Assembly: GCF_040215725.1 (NCBI RefSeq)
Contig: NZ_CP157967.1
Location: 1,364,001 to 1,428,000, forward strand
Length of the DNA stretch: 64,000 nucleotides
Source: Rhizobium sp. ZPR4
Lineage (GTDB): Bacteria; Pseudomonadota; Alphaproteobacteria; Rhizobiales; Rhizobiaceae
Direction of reading: 5' to 3'
Shown here one piece after another: positions 1 to 7,504 of this stretch. Position 1 is the first letter of the stretch, and each line of letters begins with the position of its first letter. The position numbers were made by a program, and so were the translations under genes. The notes under the pieces are model-generated. The model was given only the letters and a program-made list of their open reading frames with translations, did no database searches and was not told where the DNA came from.

Positions 1-129
1 TTTTGCCAAGCAATTAGGACCGGAGAAAAGACCGGTATTCGCTTCCTGCAGGGGAGATGCGCGAATCGAGATATTCTTTAGGGACAGCTGATCGACTAAA
101 TGAACGCTCTTCAACACCAAAGGATCAAG

Positions 130-306
130 ATGTCTGACCATCCGCGTTCACTAGAGTCGACAAGGCATTGTGTATCGGACCGAAAGCCTAAAGGGGCCAT
201 TATTTACATAATGGTTGCTGTCGTCGCGGTTATCATCGGGTCGACTTCCGGACGCCACGAGAGCGCGATCCAAACTGTCCCGCCCGTAGCGAAGCTGCTT
301 CATTGA
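130..306 (+). CDS. Possible small membrane protein, 58 aa
   Basis: I do not recognise this gene. The start at 130 is chosen because an AAGGA-type ribosome site lies about 6 bases before it; an in-frame ATG at 100 has none. The product has a basic N-terminal third, one hydrophobic segment at about residues 23-43 and a short polar tail, so a single-pass inner-membrane peptide is the simplest reading. It stands alone, with no partner gene on the same strand. It could be a chance frame; the evidence is only the ribosome site and the hydrophobic segment. Confidence 0.35.
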   Translation: MSDHPRSLESTRHCVSDRKPKGAIIYIMVAVVAVIIGSTSGRHESAIQTVPPVAKLLH

Positions 307-480
307 ATGGAGTGACTGGCTCGGCCAAAGACCGCGCGAACCGGGTATGAGGTGGTAATCTTTGCTTTGGTGCGTGGCTTAGATCAGAAGGTTGGGCTGC
401 GGGATATTGCCGCTTTTTTCGCTGGTGATACGGAAACGGTAGGCCAATAAAACAATAGGCTCATGAGCGATGATCGATTT
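307..480. other. Non-coding gap, nothing recognised
   Basis: Between the small frame ending at 306 and the Imm22-like gene I see no convincing reading frame, hairpin terminator or repeat. Confidence 0.4.
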
Positions 481-903
481 TTAAGATCGCTGCCGGTAGG
501 TTCCACAATAGATCATCGCCGGCGTCGAGGAAGGTTTGAAATCGAGCCCGTCGGACGCCTGTTCATCAATCAGTATCAATGTGCTGCCCCTCGACGGTGC
601 AATGGCCTTACATGCTTCGACGTCGGCTGCTTCGAGACGCCCGGATAAATATTTCCAATCTGGGCCGGTTAGGCCATCGTCGATTGCCCAAATGGTTTCG
701 ATGAAATCCTCATCGAGATATGCCCCTCCAAGTTCCCTTTTCATCGGCCATAAAGCGTTGCGATCCTCCCAGGCTTGATATTGCTCGTCGGAAGCTTTTT
801 CACCCGGTTCCGGCTCCCAGTGCGGCTGGGAGTAGGCTAGCGCCTGTCCTTCAGTTTCGAATGAGGCAATAAAGACGTGAAGACTTCTCGATTGTGTCTG
901 CAT
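481..903 (-). CDS. Immunity protein 22 (Imm22/DUF4284)-like protein, 140 aa
   Basis: The protein resembles the Imm22 family, small cytosolic alpha/beta proteins predicted to neutralise polymorphic toxins. Visible family features are the opening strand with an aromatic/hydrophobic pattern (LHVFIASF, residues 8-15), an acidic linker, and the characteristic LDEDFIE motif at residues 63-69. The start at 903 fits the family N-terminus; an upstream in-frame ATG at 960 would add an arginine-rich leader unlike the family. No toxin gene, secretion gene or second immunity gene is next to it, so it is an orphan here. The family call is from motif memory, not a search. Confidence 0.6.
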   Translation of the reverse strand: MQTQSRSLHVFIASFETEGQALAYSQPHWEPEPGEKASDEQYQAWEDRNALWPMKRELGGAYLDEDFIETIWAIDDGLTGPDWKYLSGRLEAADVEACKAIAPSRGSTLILIDEQASDGLDFKPSSTPAMIYCGTYRQRS

Positions 904-1043
904 TGTTGAATCTCGCTGATTGCGCGACCTCGGCGTGCGCCGACGTTTCCAGCCAACCATAACGCACAGGTTGTTGATGAGATTTGGTGCAAATTGGCTG
1001 GTGAAAAATATCGATTTGGTAGTACCATACTCCCATCAATAAG

Positions 1044-1547
1044 ATGATTGGTGAAGACGACGGGCGAATGATGGAATTCGTGGCAGAACTGTCTGTGTGG
1101 GAAATTTATGCAATCGTTTGCGGGTTGTTGGCTTCCCTGGGGCTCTTGTTTGGATTGATGGCGGGCAGGAGGTTTTCGGTAGCCTTGAGCGTGCTGCCGC
1201 TGGTGGGTATCGCGATCACGACGCCTGTGACGGAGCGAATTGTGATCCCTTATCTTACGGAGCGCTATCCGGTGATCTTTGCCAACAAGGATCTGCCCAG
1301 GAAGATCGACCAGAAGACGACGTTGACGAAAATAGATCTCACCGATCATATCTACAGCTATTTCTACGATCTTGACGACGATGATGACGATTTCGATCCG
1401 CCTCTCGTCAAATCCGCGCAGCTTACGGACCTCTGTGACTTCCTGCTGCCGAAGTTCAGTTCCGGCGAAGCATCTCTGGCGAATTACATCTATCAGCTGA
1501 AGGGCAGGGACTATTCATTTTCGGTCGACAGCACCGACTGCTCCTGA
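1044..1547 (+). CDS. Unrecognised membrane protein, 167 aa
   Basis: I cannot assign a family. Two hydrophobic segments at about residues 21-41 and 45-61 suggest an inner-membrane hairpin, followed by a soluble domain of about 100 residues carrying a run of eight Asp/Leu residues near 109-116. There are two cysteines near the C-terminus (about 131 and 166). No good ribosome site precedes the ATG at 1044; the paired ATGs at 1068/1071 are alternatives that keep both membrane segments. It is divergent from the Imm22-like gene, with about 140 bases between them, but nothing links their functions. Confidence 0.6.
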   Translation: MIGEDDGRMMEFVAELSVWEIYAIVCGLLASLGLLFGLMAGRRFSVALSVLPLVGIAITTPVTERIVIPYLTERYPVIFANKDLPRKIDQKTTLTKIDLTDHIYSYFYDLDDDDDDFDPPLVKSAQLTDLCDFLLPKFSSGEASLANYIYQLKGRDYSFSVDSTDCS

Positions 1548-1660
1548 CGTTTGGACGGACCAAACATCAAGATCGTCCTGATTCGAGATTCGTGATCATT
1601 TGTGGTCGAGCTGGCCGATGCAGGTTCTGCGACCGGTTCCTATGCGATTGTGGCCAGTTC

Positions 1661-1771
1661 CTACGTGATTGTGGAAAGCGCAACGACCGCAACCGCCGTC
1701 AGGCCACCGAAGATCGGTAGCAATCTGAGCATAACGAGCCGCGCCAGCCTCTTCCTTTCGATCGACGTCAT
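1661..1771 (-). CDS. Possible very small membrane protein, 36 aa
   Basis: The frame starts at ATG 1771 with a GAGGA ribosome site 8 bases upstream and stops with TAG at 1661. The peptide has a basic N-terminus (three Arg and one Lys in the first 12 residues) followed by one hydrophobic helix at about residues 13-34. That is the typical layout of a small inner-membrane peptide with its N-terminus in the cytoplasm. I do not recognise it. It lies alone in a 480-base gap. Confidence 0.4.
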   Translation of the reverse strand: MTSIERKRLARLVMLRLLPIFGGLTAVAVVALSTIT

Positions 1772-1873
1772 GATCAGCTTTCCTCACATGGTAGTGAAGC
1801 TTAAACGCATGAAATTCATGATTCGTTTCACGTCTATCGTCGCATTATAATATTATGTGTCGCTAAAAGTACA

Positions 1874-1996
1874 GTGAGATGGCGCTTTGTCACTTTCGAA
1901 GACGGCAATCTTCCGAAATCTGCTGTGCAGGTGGATGAGAGATTGCCGAGTATCACGCTGTCGTTCTTCCCACCGGAACCTAATCCCATCAAGTGA
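1874..1996 (+). CDS. Doubtful 40-codon frame or gene remnant
   Basis: A GTG-initiated frame of 40 codons has protein-like composition (alternating hydrophobic and polar residues, ending PPEPNPIK). It has no ribosome site, and the same frame stays open upstream to 1805 with less protein-like residues. It may be the tail of a decayed gene. Support is weak. Confidence 0.15.
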   Translation: MRWRFVTFEDGNLPKSAVQVDERLPSITLSFFPPEPNPIK

Positions 1997-2025
1997 GTTC
2001 ACTTTTCAAAGAGAGGAGACGCACC

Positions 2026-2229
2026 TTGGCACAGGATCGAGAAAGTGAATCACACGGCGGACATGAGAAGAAGCAAGCCCTGGCGAAGATACAGCACAGC
2101 AAGATACGCAAGAACGCCCGGCTGAATAAAGAAAAGAACGAGGCTTCCCTCGTTGCCGATCCCCGCAACAGGCTTGCCGAGGGTAAAGTCGATCCTGTGA
2201 CAAAGGAGCGCAAGCCTGGGGACGCATGA
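2026..2229 (+). CDS. Small highly charged protein, 67 aa
   Basis: I do not recognise a family. The TTG at 2026 is chosen because GAGAGGAG at 2011-2018 sits at the right distance; an in-frame GTG at 1993 has no ribosome site. The product is rich in Lys, Arg, Glu and Asp with almost no hydrophobic stretch, so it is probably cytosolic and helical or disordered, possibly nucleic-acid-associated. That last point is inference from charge only. Its TGA overlaps the ATG of a 22-codon frame in the arrangement ATGA. Confidence 0.5.
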   Translation: MAQDRESESHGGHEKKQALAKIQHSKIRKNARLNKEKNEASLVADPRNRLAEGKVDPVTKERKPGDA

Positions 2230-2294
2230 GCGGCAACGGCGTCAGGCTGCTGCTCGTGCGTTTCCTGCGCCGTTTCCTGATGGAGAAAAGATAA
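2226..2294 (+). CDS. Possible 22-aa peptide overlapping the preceding gene
   Basis: The ATG overlaps the stop of the 67-aa protein (ATGA), as expected for translational coupling. The 21 sense codons before TAA mostly end in G or C, like real genes of this chromosome. The peptide is amphipathic, with five arginines among leucines, valines and phenylalanines. At this length coding bias is weak evidence, so it is listed as a candidate only. Confidence 0.2.
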   Translation: MSGNGVRLLLVRFLRRFLMEKR

Positions 2295-2381
2295 TCTTGC
2301 GGCACGACGACATGGCGCTGCGGCGATAATCACTTCAGCAGGGGTGTTGCGGCTTGCGTGGGCGACTCGATTAGCCATCAT

Positions 2382-2597
2382 TCACGAATGCAATGACTGG
2401 GATGACGATCGGTTTGTACTGCCGTCGTTCAGCGCAATCGCCATGATGGCGAGGAGAATATATTCGCGCTTCCAGCCTGATTTCATCGCCGCGGTAACCA
2501 AGCTCTCGATCGAGGGTTCGAGGGCGAAAAGACAGGCTGTCAGATAGTTTGTCTGCGATGCTGTGTCCGATGGGGGAGGATTTATGGCGGGTCTCAA
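2382..2597 (-). CDS. Small conserved-looking protein of unknown function, 71 aa
   Basis: The TTG at 2597 has a GGAG ribosome site at ideal spacing. After a polar 15-residue N-terminus the protein forms a predicted helical region (about residues 20-57) with the pattern ALEPSIESLV..A...GW, followed by a hydrophobic alanine/isoleucine stretch. I believe similar short proteins occur in other rhizobia, but I know no function for them. It is convergent with the 22-aa frame on the other strand. Confidence 0.55.
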   Translation of the reverse strand: MRPAINPPPSDTASQTNYLTACLFALEPSIESLVTAAMKSGWKREYILLAIMAIALNDGSTNRSSSQSLHS

Positions 2598-3030
2598 CTT
2601 CCTGCTCCGTCTATTGATTCGACCGGATAGGAATGGACTGTAATTTCAGCGGGTTTCCCGGGTTTGTCTCGTTTATTTCAGAACATTGCTATTGCCGCTC
2701 GACTTCGGGAGAACCACGGCGGTAATCGATGTCGATAGTTGGTGGGCGATATCCGGATAATGCGCGCTTGTCCCTGCCGGCATCAACGGCGCCAGCCCAC
2801 AGAGTAGTCTCGGTAAAAAGTGCGCAGCGGTTTCCGTCCGGAATTCCGTAAGAACAATGAGATAAATCTGACGAAAGGATCACAAGACAAGCGATCATAT
2901 CAAGCAAACGGCATTCGGATGCCGCAGTCTGGTCTTTCCGTCGGGATCATTTGATGGGAGCGCCGTAGCGATCAACTCTACCGCCAGCTGGGCGGTAAAG
3001 TTGACCACGATTCGAGAGCGAAGCGAGTTT
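2598..3030. other. Non-coding gap with one decayed repeat copy
   Basis: These 433 bases hold no gene I can support. Apart from the degenerate RIME-like repeat near 2801-2876 I see nothing. Frames crossing this region run through the repeat and have no ribosome site. Confidence 0.5.
2801..2876 (-). repeat. Degenerate, truncated copy of the RIME-like intergenic repeat
   Basis: The segment aligns by eye with the intact copy at 58750-58851 in the same orientation. It shares the GTGC..AGCGGTTT core, the CCGTCCG box, and the following AAG.ACAA.GAGATA stretch, with several substitutions and a one-base gap. The second half of the element is missing. It is the fourth copy in this window. Confidence 0.5.
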
Positions 3031-3312
3031 TTAGGCCTTGCCGCCGTTCTTCTTGCAATCGCTTCGGAACTTGGCGCGTGCCTTTCCATGCAAGCCCTTG
3101 GCATCGGCCTGGGTCGAGCATGCCTTGGAAACGGCAGTTTGAGCAGGCTTCATTGCCTTCGGCTTCGTCGTGGTGGTTGTCGATGGCGCCGACGTCGTCG
3201 CACTGGGGGTAGTCGTTGTCGTGGTGCTGGGGGTAGTTGCCGTTTGTGCCATCGCGCTTACGCTGAAGAGTGCGACGAAGGCTGCAGTCGTGAACATAGT
3301 AGCAATTCTCAT
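3031..3312 (-). CDS. PsiF-repeat-like secreted protein, 93 aa
   Basis: The start at 3312 has an AGAGGA ribosome site and begins a clear Sec signal peptide (hydrophobic core about residues 5-20, cleavage likely after AMA at 20-22). The mature protein opens with a low-complexity Thr/Ser/Pro linker of about 25 residues. It ends in one PsiF-type repeat (about 61-91) with two cysteines (65 and 86) that probably form a disulphide in the periplasm. PsiF is phosphate-starvation-inducible in E. coli, but its biochemical role is unknown. Longer in-frame starts upstream would bury the signal peptide and are rejected. Confidence 0.7.
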   Translation of the reverse strand: MRIATMFTTAAFVALFSVSAMAQTATTPSTTTTTTPSATTSAPSTTTTTKPKAMKPAQTAVSKACSTQADAKGLHGKARAKFRSDCKKNGGKA

Positions 3313-3596
3313 GGGGGCTTTTCCTCTGCTGACTAGCTGGGGTGGAATGTGCGTTGTTCGACGAACATCAACAGCTTGAACCAATATTTTTACAAAAGCA
3401 ATTCGTTCATCCGGCAGCTTCGCGACTGTAGGCTGCGCCCGGAAAACCGGGGGAAATCGGGGTTTTACGCGTTGCCGCAGGTATCTCAATTCCGTCAACT
3501 TTAAGGCAAGATGCCGGGCCCGCTCGAAAAGGTGATTGGCTTTCCGATACCCGCGCCGCTAGGAAGGGAGCCGAAATGACATAGCCGGAGTCCATC

Positions 3597-4349
3597 GTGT
3601 CGCTTGCCGATATCTCGCTTCTGAGCGCATTGCTCGCCGGAGCGCTTTCGTTTCTTTCTCCCTGCGTGCTGCCGCTTGTGCCGCCCTATCTCTGCTACAT
3701 GGCGGGAATTTCGGTCGAGCAGTTTCGCGGCGGCGGAGCGGCCGTCGCTCAGGCACCGAGCGTTCGCGGCAATGTGCTGATGTCGGCACTGTTCTTCACC
3801 TTGGGATTTGCCACCGTATTCGTCGCGCTTGGCGCGGGTGCGTCCTCGATCGGAATGCTTTTGCGCCAGCACCTCGATATTCTCGCCAAGATTGGCGGTT
3901 TGATCATCGTTGTCATGGGGCTGAACTTCCTCGGTGTCTTCCGCATCGGCCTTCTGGCCCGTGAGGCTCGCTTCCAGAGTGGCGGCAAGCCGGCGACGCT
4001 AACGGGCGCCTATATCATGGGCATTGCCTTCGCCTTCGGTTGGACGCCCTGCATCGGCCCGGTGCTCGGCGCCATCCTCGGTATTGCCGCCTCGCGTGAA
4101 ACGGTCGGCGCCGGCGCCGGTCTGCTTGCCGTCTATTCGCTCGGGCTTGCCATTCCCTTCTGGATCGCCGCGGGCTTTTCCGGTGCCTTCATGCGCTTTC
4201 TCTCCCGCTTCCGCCGCCATCTCGGCACGGTCGAAAAGGTCATGGGCGGACTTCTGGTGCTGACAGGCCTCGCTTTCATCTTCGGCTATATCAGCGATAT
4301 GGCGATCTGGTTTCAGCAGACCTTTCCAATCCTGATGAAAATCGGCTAA
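3597..4349 (+). CDS. ccdA: CcdA-type cytochrome c biogenesis / thiol-reducing membrane protein
   Basis: This is an inner-membrane protein of the CcdA/DsbD-transmembrane family, which carries reducing power from cytosolic thioredoxin to the periplasm for haem attachment to cytochrome c and related thiol reactions. At 250 aa with about six membrane segments it has the family size. The two redox cysteines sit in their usual settings, LSPC near residue 23 and GWTPC near 145. The start is GTG at 3597, preceded by GGAG. No cytochrome c maturation genes are adjacent, so its partner reductase cannot be named from context. Confidence 0.85.
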   Translation: MSLADISLLSALLAGALSFLSPCVLPLVPPYLCYMAGISVEQFRGGGAAVAQAPSVRGNVLMSALFFTLGFATVFVALGAGASSIGMLLRQHLDILAKIGGLIIVVMGLNFLGVFRIGLLAREARFQSGGKPATLTGAYIMGIAFAFGWTPCIGPVLGAILGIAASRETVGAGAGLLAVYSLGLAIPFWIAAGFSGAFMRFLSRFRRHLGTVEKVMGGLLVLTGLAFIFGYISDMAIWFQQTFPILMKIG

Positions 4350-4413
4350 GCCGGGCGGTATCTTTCGCCCTCATTTCCCCGGCAAAATGGAACGTGCCCG
4401 ATGGCTGACCCCC

Positions 4414-5376
4414 ATGGCTGATATTATTGGTCTGCTGCTGCCATTCTTCGGTCTGATCCTGATCGGCTATGTTGCCGCACGTGTTACAAGGCAGCCGGCG
4501 GAAGCGCTCGGCTGGCTGAATACCTTCATCATCTATGCTGCATTGCCGGCGCTGTTCTTCAAGCTTGTTTCGCAGACACCGATCGAACAGCTGACTCGGA
4601 TCGATTTTATCGCCACCGATATCGCCGCGACCTATTCGATTTTCCTGCTGCTGTTTCTGGTCGGCCGTTTCCTGCGCCGCAATTCGCTTGCTGACAGCAC
4701 GATCCAGGCCTTTGCCGGTGCCTATGGCAACATCGGCTACATGGGGCCGGGACTTGCACTGCTGGCGCTGGGGGAAAGGGCCGCGGTTCCGGTGGCGCTG
4801 ATCGTGTGCTTTGAAAACGCACTGCATTTCATCGTCGCACCTGCTCTTATGGCGCTGGAAGGCGGCGACCAACGCTCGCCAGGGCGCGTTGCTGCGGATA
4901 TCGCCCGGAAGGTGCTGCTGCACCCGTTCATCCTGTCGACCGCGCTTGGTTTCGTCGTGGCTGCGCTTTCGCTACATCAGCCAGTCGCCTTCGAGCGATT
5001 TGTCAATTATCTCGCACAAGCGGCTGCACCCTGTGCACTATTCGCCATGGGGGTAACGCTTGCGCTGCGTCCGCTGAAGCGGATTCCGGTCGAGATCGGC
5101 TATATCGTGCCGGCAAAACTCATCCTGCATCCGCTTGTCGTCTATATTGTTCTGCAAGCAGTCGGCGGGTTCGATCCGATCTGGATCGAGGCGGCCGTGT
5201 TGCTGGCGGCACTGCCGACGGCAACGAACGTCTTCGTCATTGGCCAGCAATATGGCGTCTGGCAGGAGCGGGCCTCGGCGACCATCCTGATCACCACGGC
5301 ATGTTCCGTGGTGACGGTTTCCCTTGTTCTCTATCTGATAAAGTCGGGCGTCTTACCGGCGCAACTTTTCGCGTAA
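4414..5376 (+). CDS. AEC-family transporter (auxin efflux carrier type)
   Basis: The protein has about ten hydrophobic segments in two five-helix halves separated by a polar middle (about residues 150-170), the plan of the auxin efflux carrier (AEC/BART) family. Members export or import small organic anions such as malate or malonate; the substrate here cannot be inferred. I prefer the ATG at 4414, which starts directly with the first helix; an in-frame ATG at 4387 adds nine residues. The last 24 bases overlap the end of the convergent UbiH-type gene. Confidence 0.8.
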   Translation: MADIIGLLLPFFGLILIGYVAARVTRQPAEALGWLNTFIIYAALPALFFKLVSQTPIEQLTRIDFIATDIAATYSIFLLLFLVGRFLRRNSLADSTIQAFAGAYGNIGYMGPGLALLALGERAAVPVALIVCFENALHFIVAPALMALEGGDQRSPGRVAADIARKVLLHPFILSTALGFVVAALSLHQPVAFERFVNYLAQAAAPCALFAMGVTLALRPLKRIPVEIGYIVPAKLILHPLVVYIVLQAVGGFDPIWIEAAVLLAALPTATNVFVIGQQYGVWQERASATILITTACSVVTVSLVLYLIKSGVLPAQLFA

Positions 5377-6561
5377 TGCCGACGAAAAATTGCGCAAGCC
5401 GCCGCCGGGCTCGATGCCCTCGCGCATGACGATGTTACGAAGTGGGGTAATGGCGGAAAGCACATGGAGGCCTGCTGCCCGCAGCATCTGCACAGGCAGG
5501 AAATCCGACAGCAGCGAACGATTGAGGAGATCGACACTCGCCGTGCGGCTGACGATGTCAGCACGTCTCTTGCGATCGAAACTATCGCCCGACGTGGTCG
5601 GAATCGGCAGATCGGCGCGCGAGCAGAGAATGTCCGACAATGCCAATATATCGCGAAGGCTGAGATTGAGGCCCTGCGCGCCGATTGGCGGGAAGACATG
5701 GGCAGCTTCGCCGATCAGCGCGGCGCGGCCCTTGCCGAAGCGATGGGCCGTCATACCGGAAAGCGGCCAGACCTGCACGCTGTCCTCGATCGTCACCTGG
5801 CCGAGCATCGACTGCATCCGCTCCTCGACAAGCCGGCCGAGTTCTTCGAGCGACTTCTCCGCATTGGCAGCCGCTTCGGCCGGCTTCTGAACCCAGACGA
5901 GGCTGGAGCGCCGGCCGGGTAAGGGCACCTGCGTAAAAGGGCCGCTTTCGGTGTGGAATTCCGTGGAGATGTTCTGATGTGGCAGGCTGTGCGAAAAATT
6001 CAGAACCATCGCCGATTGCGGATAAGACCAGCCCTTGGTCTTGATTCCGAGCGTCTCGCGCACCATCGAATTGCGGCCATCGGCGCCGACGACGAATGCG
6101 GCATCGATCGAATCGCCATTGTCGAGGGCGATTGATACGCCATCATCGCGGAAGGTGATTTCGGACGCGGTGGCACCTATGCGGCTGACATTGCCTTCCG
6201 CGTCGATGGCTTCGCTAAGATTGTCGAGCAATACGGCATTCGGAATATTGTAGCCGAAGGCGTCCAGGCCGATTTCGGACGATCGGAACGAAACGGTCGG
6301 CGCCCGCAACAGCCTTGAAGTGCCGTCTATGATGCGCATCGTGGTCAGCGCCGTCGCGGAAGGCGCGATCCGGTCCCACAGCGTCAGGCGCTCCAGAAAG
6401 CGGATCGATTGATCCATCAGAGCCGTCGTCCGCTTGTCGGCTTTATTATGCGGTGCCGCGACTAGGGCGACGGATCTTCCGCCGCGTGCCAACGCGAAAG
6501 CCGTGATCATGCCGGCGAGCCCACCGCCGATAACGGCCACTTCAATCTGCTTCATATCCAT
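5353..6561 (-). CDS. UbiH/UbiF/Coq6-family FAD-dependent hydroxylase
   Basis: This is a flavoprotein monooxygenase of the ubiquinone-biosynthesis hydroxylase family, which adds ring hydroxyls to polyprenylated intermediates at the inner membrane. The N-terminal Rossmann motif GGGLAG is at residues 12-17, the central DG motif reads VGADGRNS, and the third FAD motif reads GEAAHVFPPIGAQGLN near residue 290. The length (402 aa) matches the family. Which ring position it hydroxylates cannot be told from sequence reading; alphaproteobacteria often use broad-specificity members. Its 3' end overlaps the AEC gene tail to tail. Confidence 0.85.
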   Translation of the reverse strand: MDMKQIEVAVIGGGLAGMITAFALARGGRSVALVAAPHNKADKRTTALMDQSIRFLERLTLWDRIAPSATALTTMRIIDGTSRLLRAPTVSFRSSEIGLDAFGYNIPNAVLLDNLSEAIDAEGNVSRIGATASEITFRDDGVSIALDNGDSIDAAFVVGADGRNSMVRETLGIKTKGWSYPQSAMVLNFSHSLPHQNISTEFHTESGPFTQVPLPGRRSSLVWVQKPAEAAANAEKSLEELGRLVEERMQSMLGQVTIEDSVQVWPLSGMTAHRFGKGRAALIGEAAHVFPPIGAQGLNLSLRDILALSDILCSRADLPIPTTSGDSFDRKRRADIVSRTASVDLLNRSLLSDFLPVQMLRAAGLHVLSAITPLRNIVMREGIEPGGGLRNFSSALREKLRR

Positions 6562-6766
6562 GCCTCAATTGCCTTCGGTTCTGAAAATAAGCGCTTAGTC
6601 TGTTGAAATCCATGGGATGAAACATCGCAACGGGTGAAAATGACAGTAAGTCGCGCTAGCGTGTCTGGATCGACGCTTTTGTGCTGGCGGTGCAAACCAA
6701 AGGATGCATATTAGCGAAAAAACCGCCTGCCGGGGCAGGCGCATAAGCTGACGAATCGTGGGGCGG

Positions 6767-7492
6767 ATGAAAATCTTCAATTACAAGCGGGTGCCTTATG
6801 CGGAGATGCGTGCTTTCTCCGTTCATATACTGACGGCATCCGGATCGTTTCTCGCCTTTCTCGGCGTCGTTGCAGCATCCGAGCATCGCTTTGTAGACAT
6901 GTTCTGGTGGCTCGGCCTGGCGCTGCTGGTCGATGGCATCGACGGGCCGATCGCGCGCAAGGTTCGCGTCAAGGAAGTGCTGCCCAACTGGTCTGGCGAT
7001 ACGCTCGACAATATCATCGACTACGTGACCTATGTGCTTCTGCCGGCCTTCGCGCTCTATGAGAGCGGCATGATCGGCGAGCCCTGGTCCTTTGTCGCGG
7101 CCGGGATGATCGTGGTCTCCAGTGCCATCTATTACGCGGATACCGGCATGAAGACGGACGAATATTTCTTTTCCGGCTTTCCGGTCGTCTGGAACATGGT
7201 GATCTTCACGCTTTTCGTCATCGGCGCCAGCGCCACGACAGCCATGATCCTCGTCGGCTTTTCCGTCGTTCTGACCTTCCTGCCGATCAATTTTCTGCAT
7301 CCCGTGCGCGTCAAGCGCTTGCGGCCGCTGAACCTTAGCATATTTCTCTTCTGGTCGGCGCTCGGCATCTATTCGCTGCTGATGCACTTCGTCATGCCGC
7401 AATGGGCCGTTGTCCTCTTCATCATCAGTGGTATTTATCTTTATTGCATCGGTGCCGTGCTGCAGTTTTTCCCGTCCCTCGGACGTCAATAA
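6767..7492 (+). CDS. pcs: Phosphatidylcholine synthase
   Basis: The enzyme condenses choline directly with CDP-diacylglycerol to make phosphatidylcholine, the pathway first described in Sinorhizobium. The CDP-alcohol phosphotransferase signature is complete: D59-G60, A63-R64, G77, D81 and D85 in the order DG..AR...G...D...D. About eight membrane segments follow. The start at ATG 6767 has a GGGGCGG site and gives the usual N-terminus; a GTG three codons upstream is possible. The quinone oxidoreductase gene begins 12 bases after its stop, so the two are probably co-transcribed. Confidence 0.93.
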   Translation: MKIFNYKRVPYAEMRAFSVHILTASGSFLAFLGVVAASEHRFVDMFWWLGLALLVDGIDGPIARKVRVKEVLPNWSGDTLDNIIDYVTYVLLPAFALYESGMIGEPWSFVAAGMIVVSSAIYYADTGMKTDEYFFSGFPVVWNMVIFTLFVIGASATTAMILVGFSVVLTFLPINFLHPVRVKRLRPLNLSIFLFWSALGIYSLLMHFVMPQWAVVLFIISGIYLYCIGAVLQFFPSLGRQ

Positions 7493-7504
7493 GGATCGCG
7501 TATC

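Noticed and set aside
2689..2907. 72-codon minus-strand frame in the 2.6-3.0 kb gap
   Set aside because: It runs through the decayed repeat copy, has no ribosome site, and shows no family features.
5353..5376. 24-base overlap of the AEC and UbiH-type genes, suspected frameshift
   Set aside because: The genes converge tail to tail and both proteins have normal C-termini, so this is an ordinary overlap.
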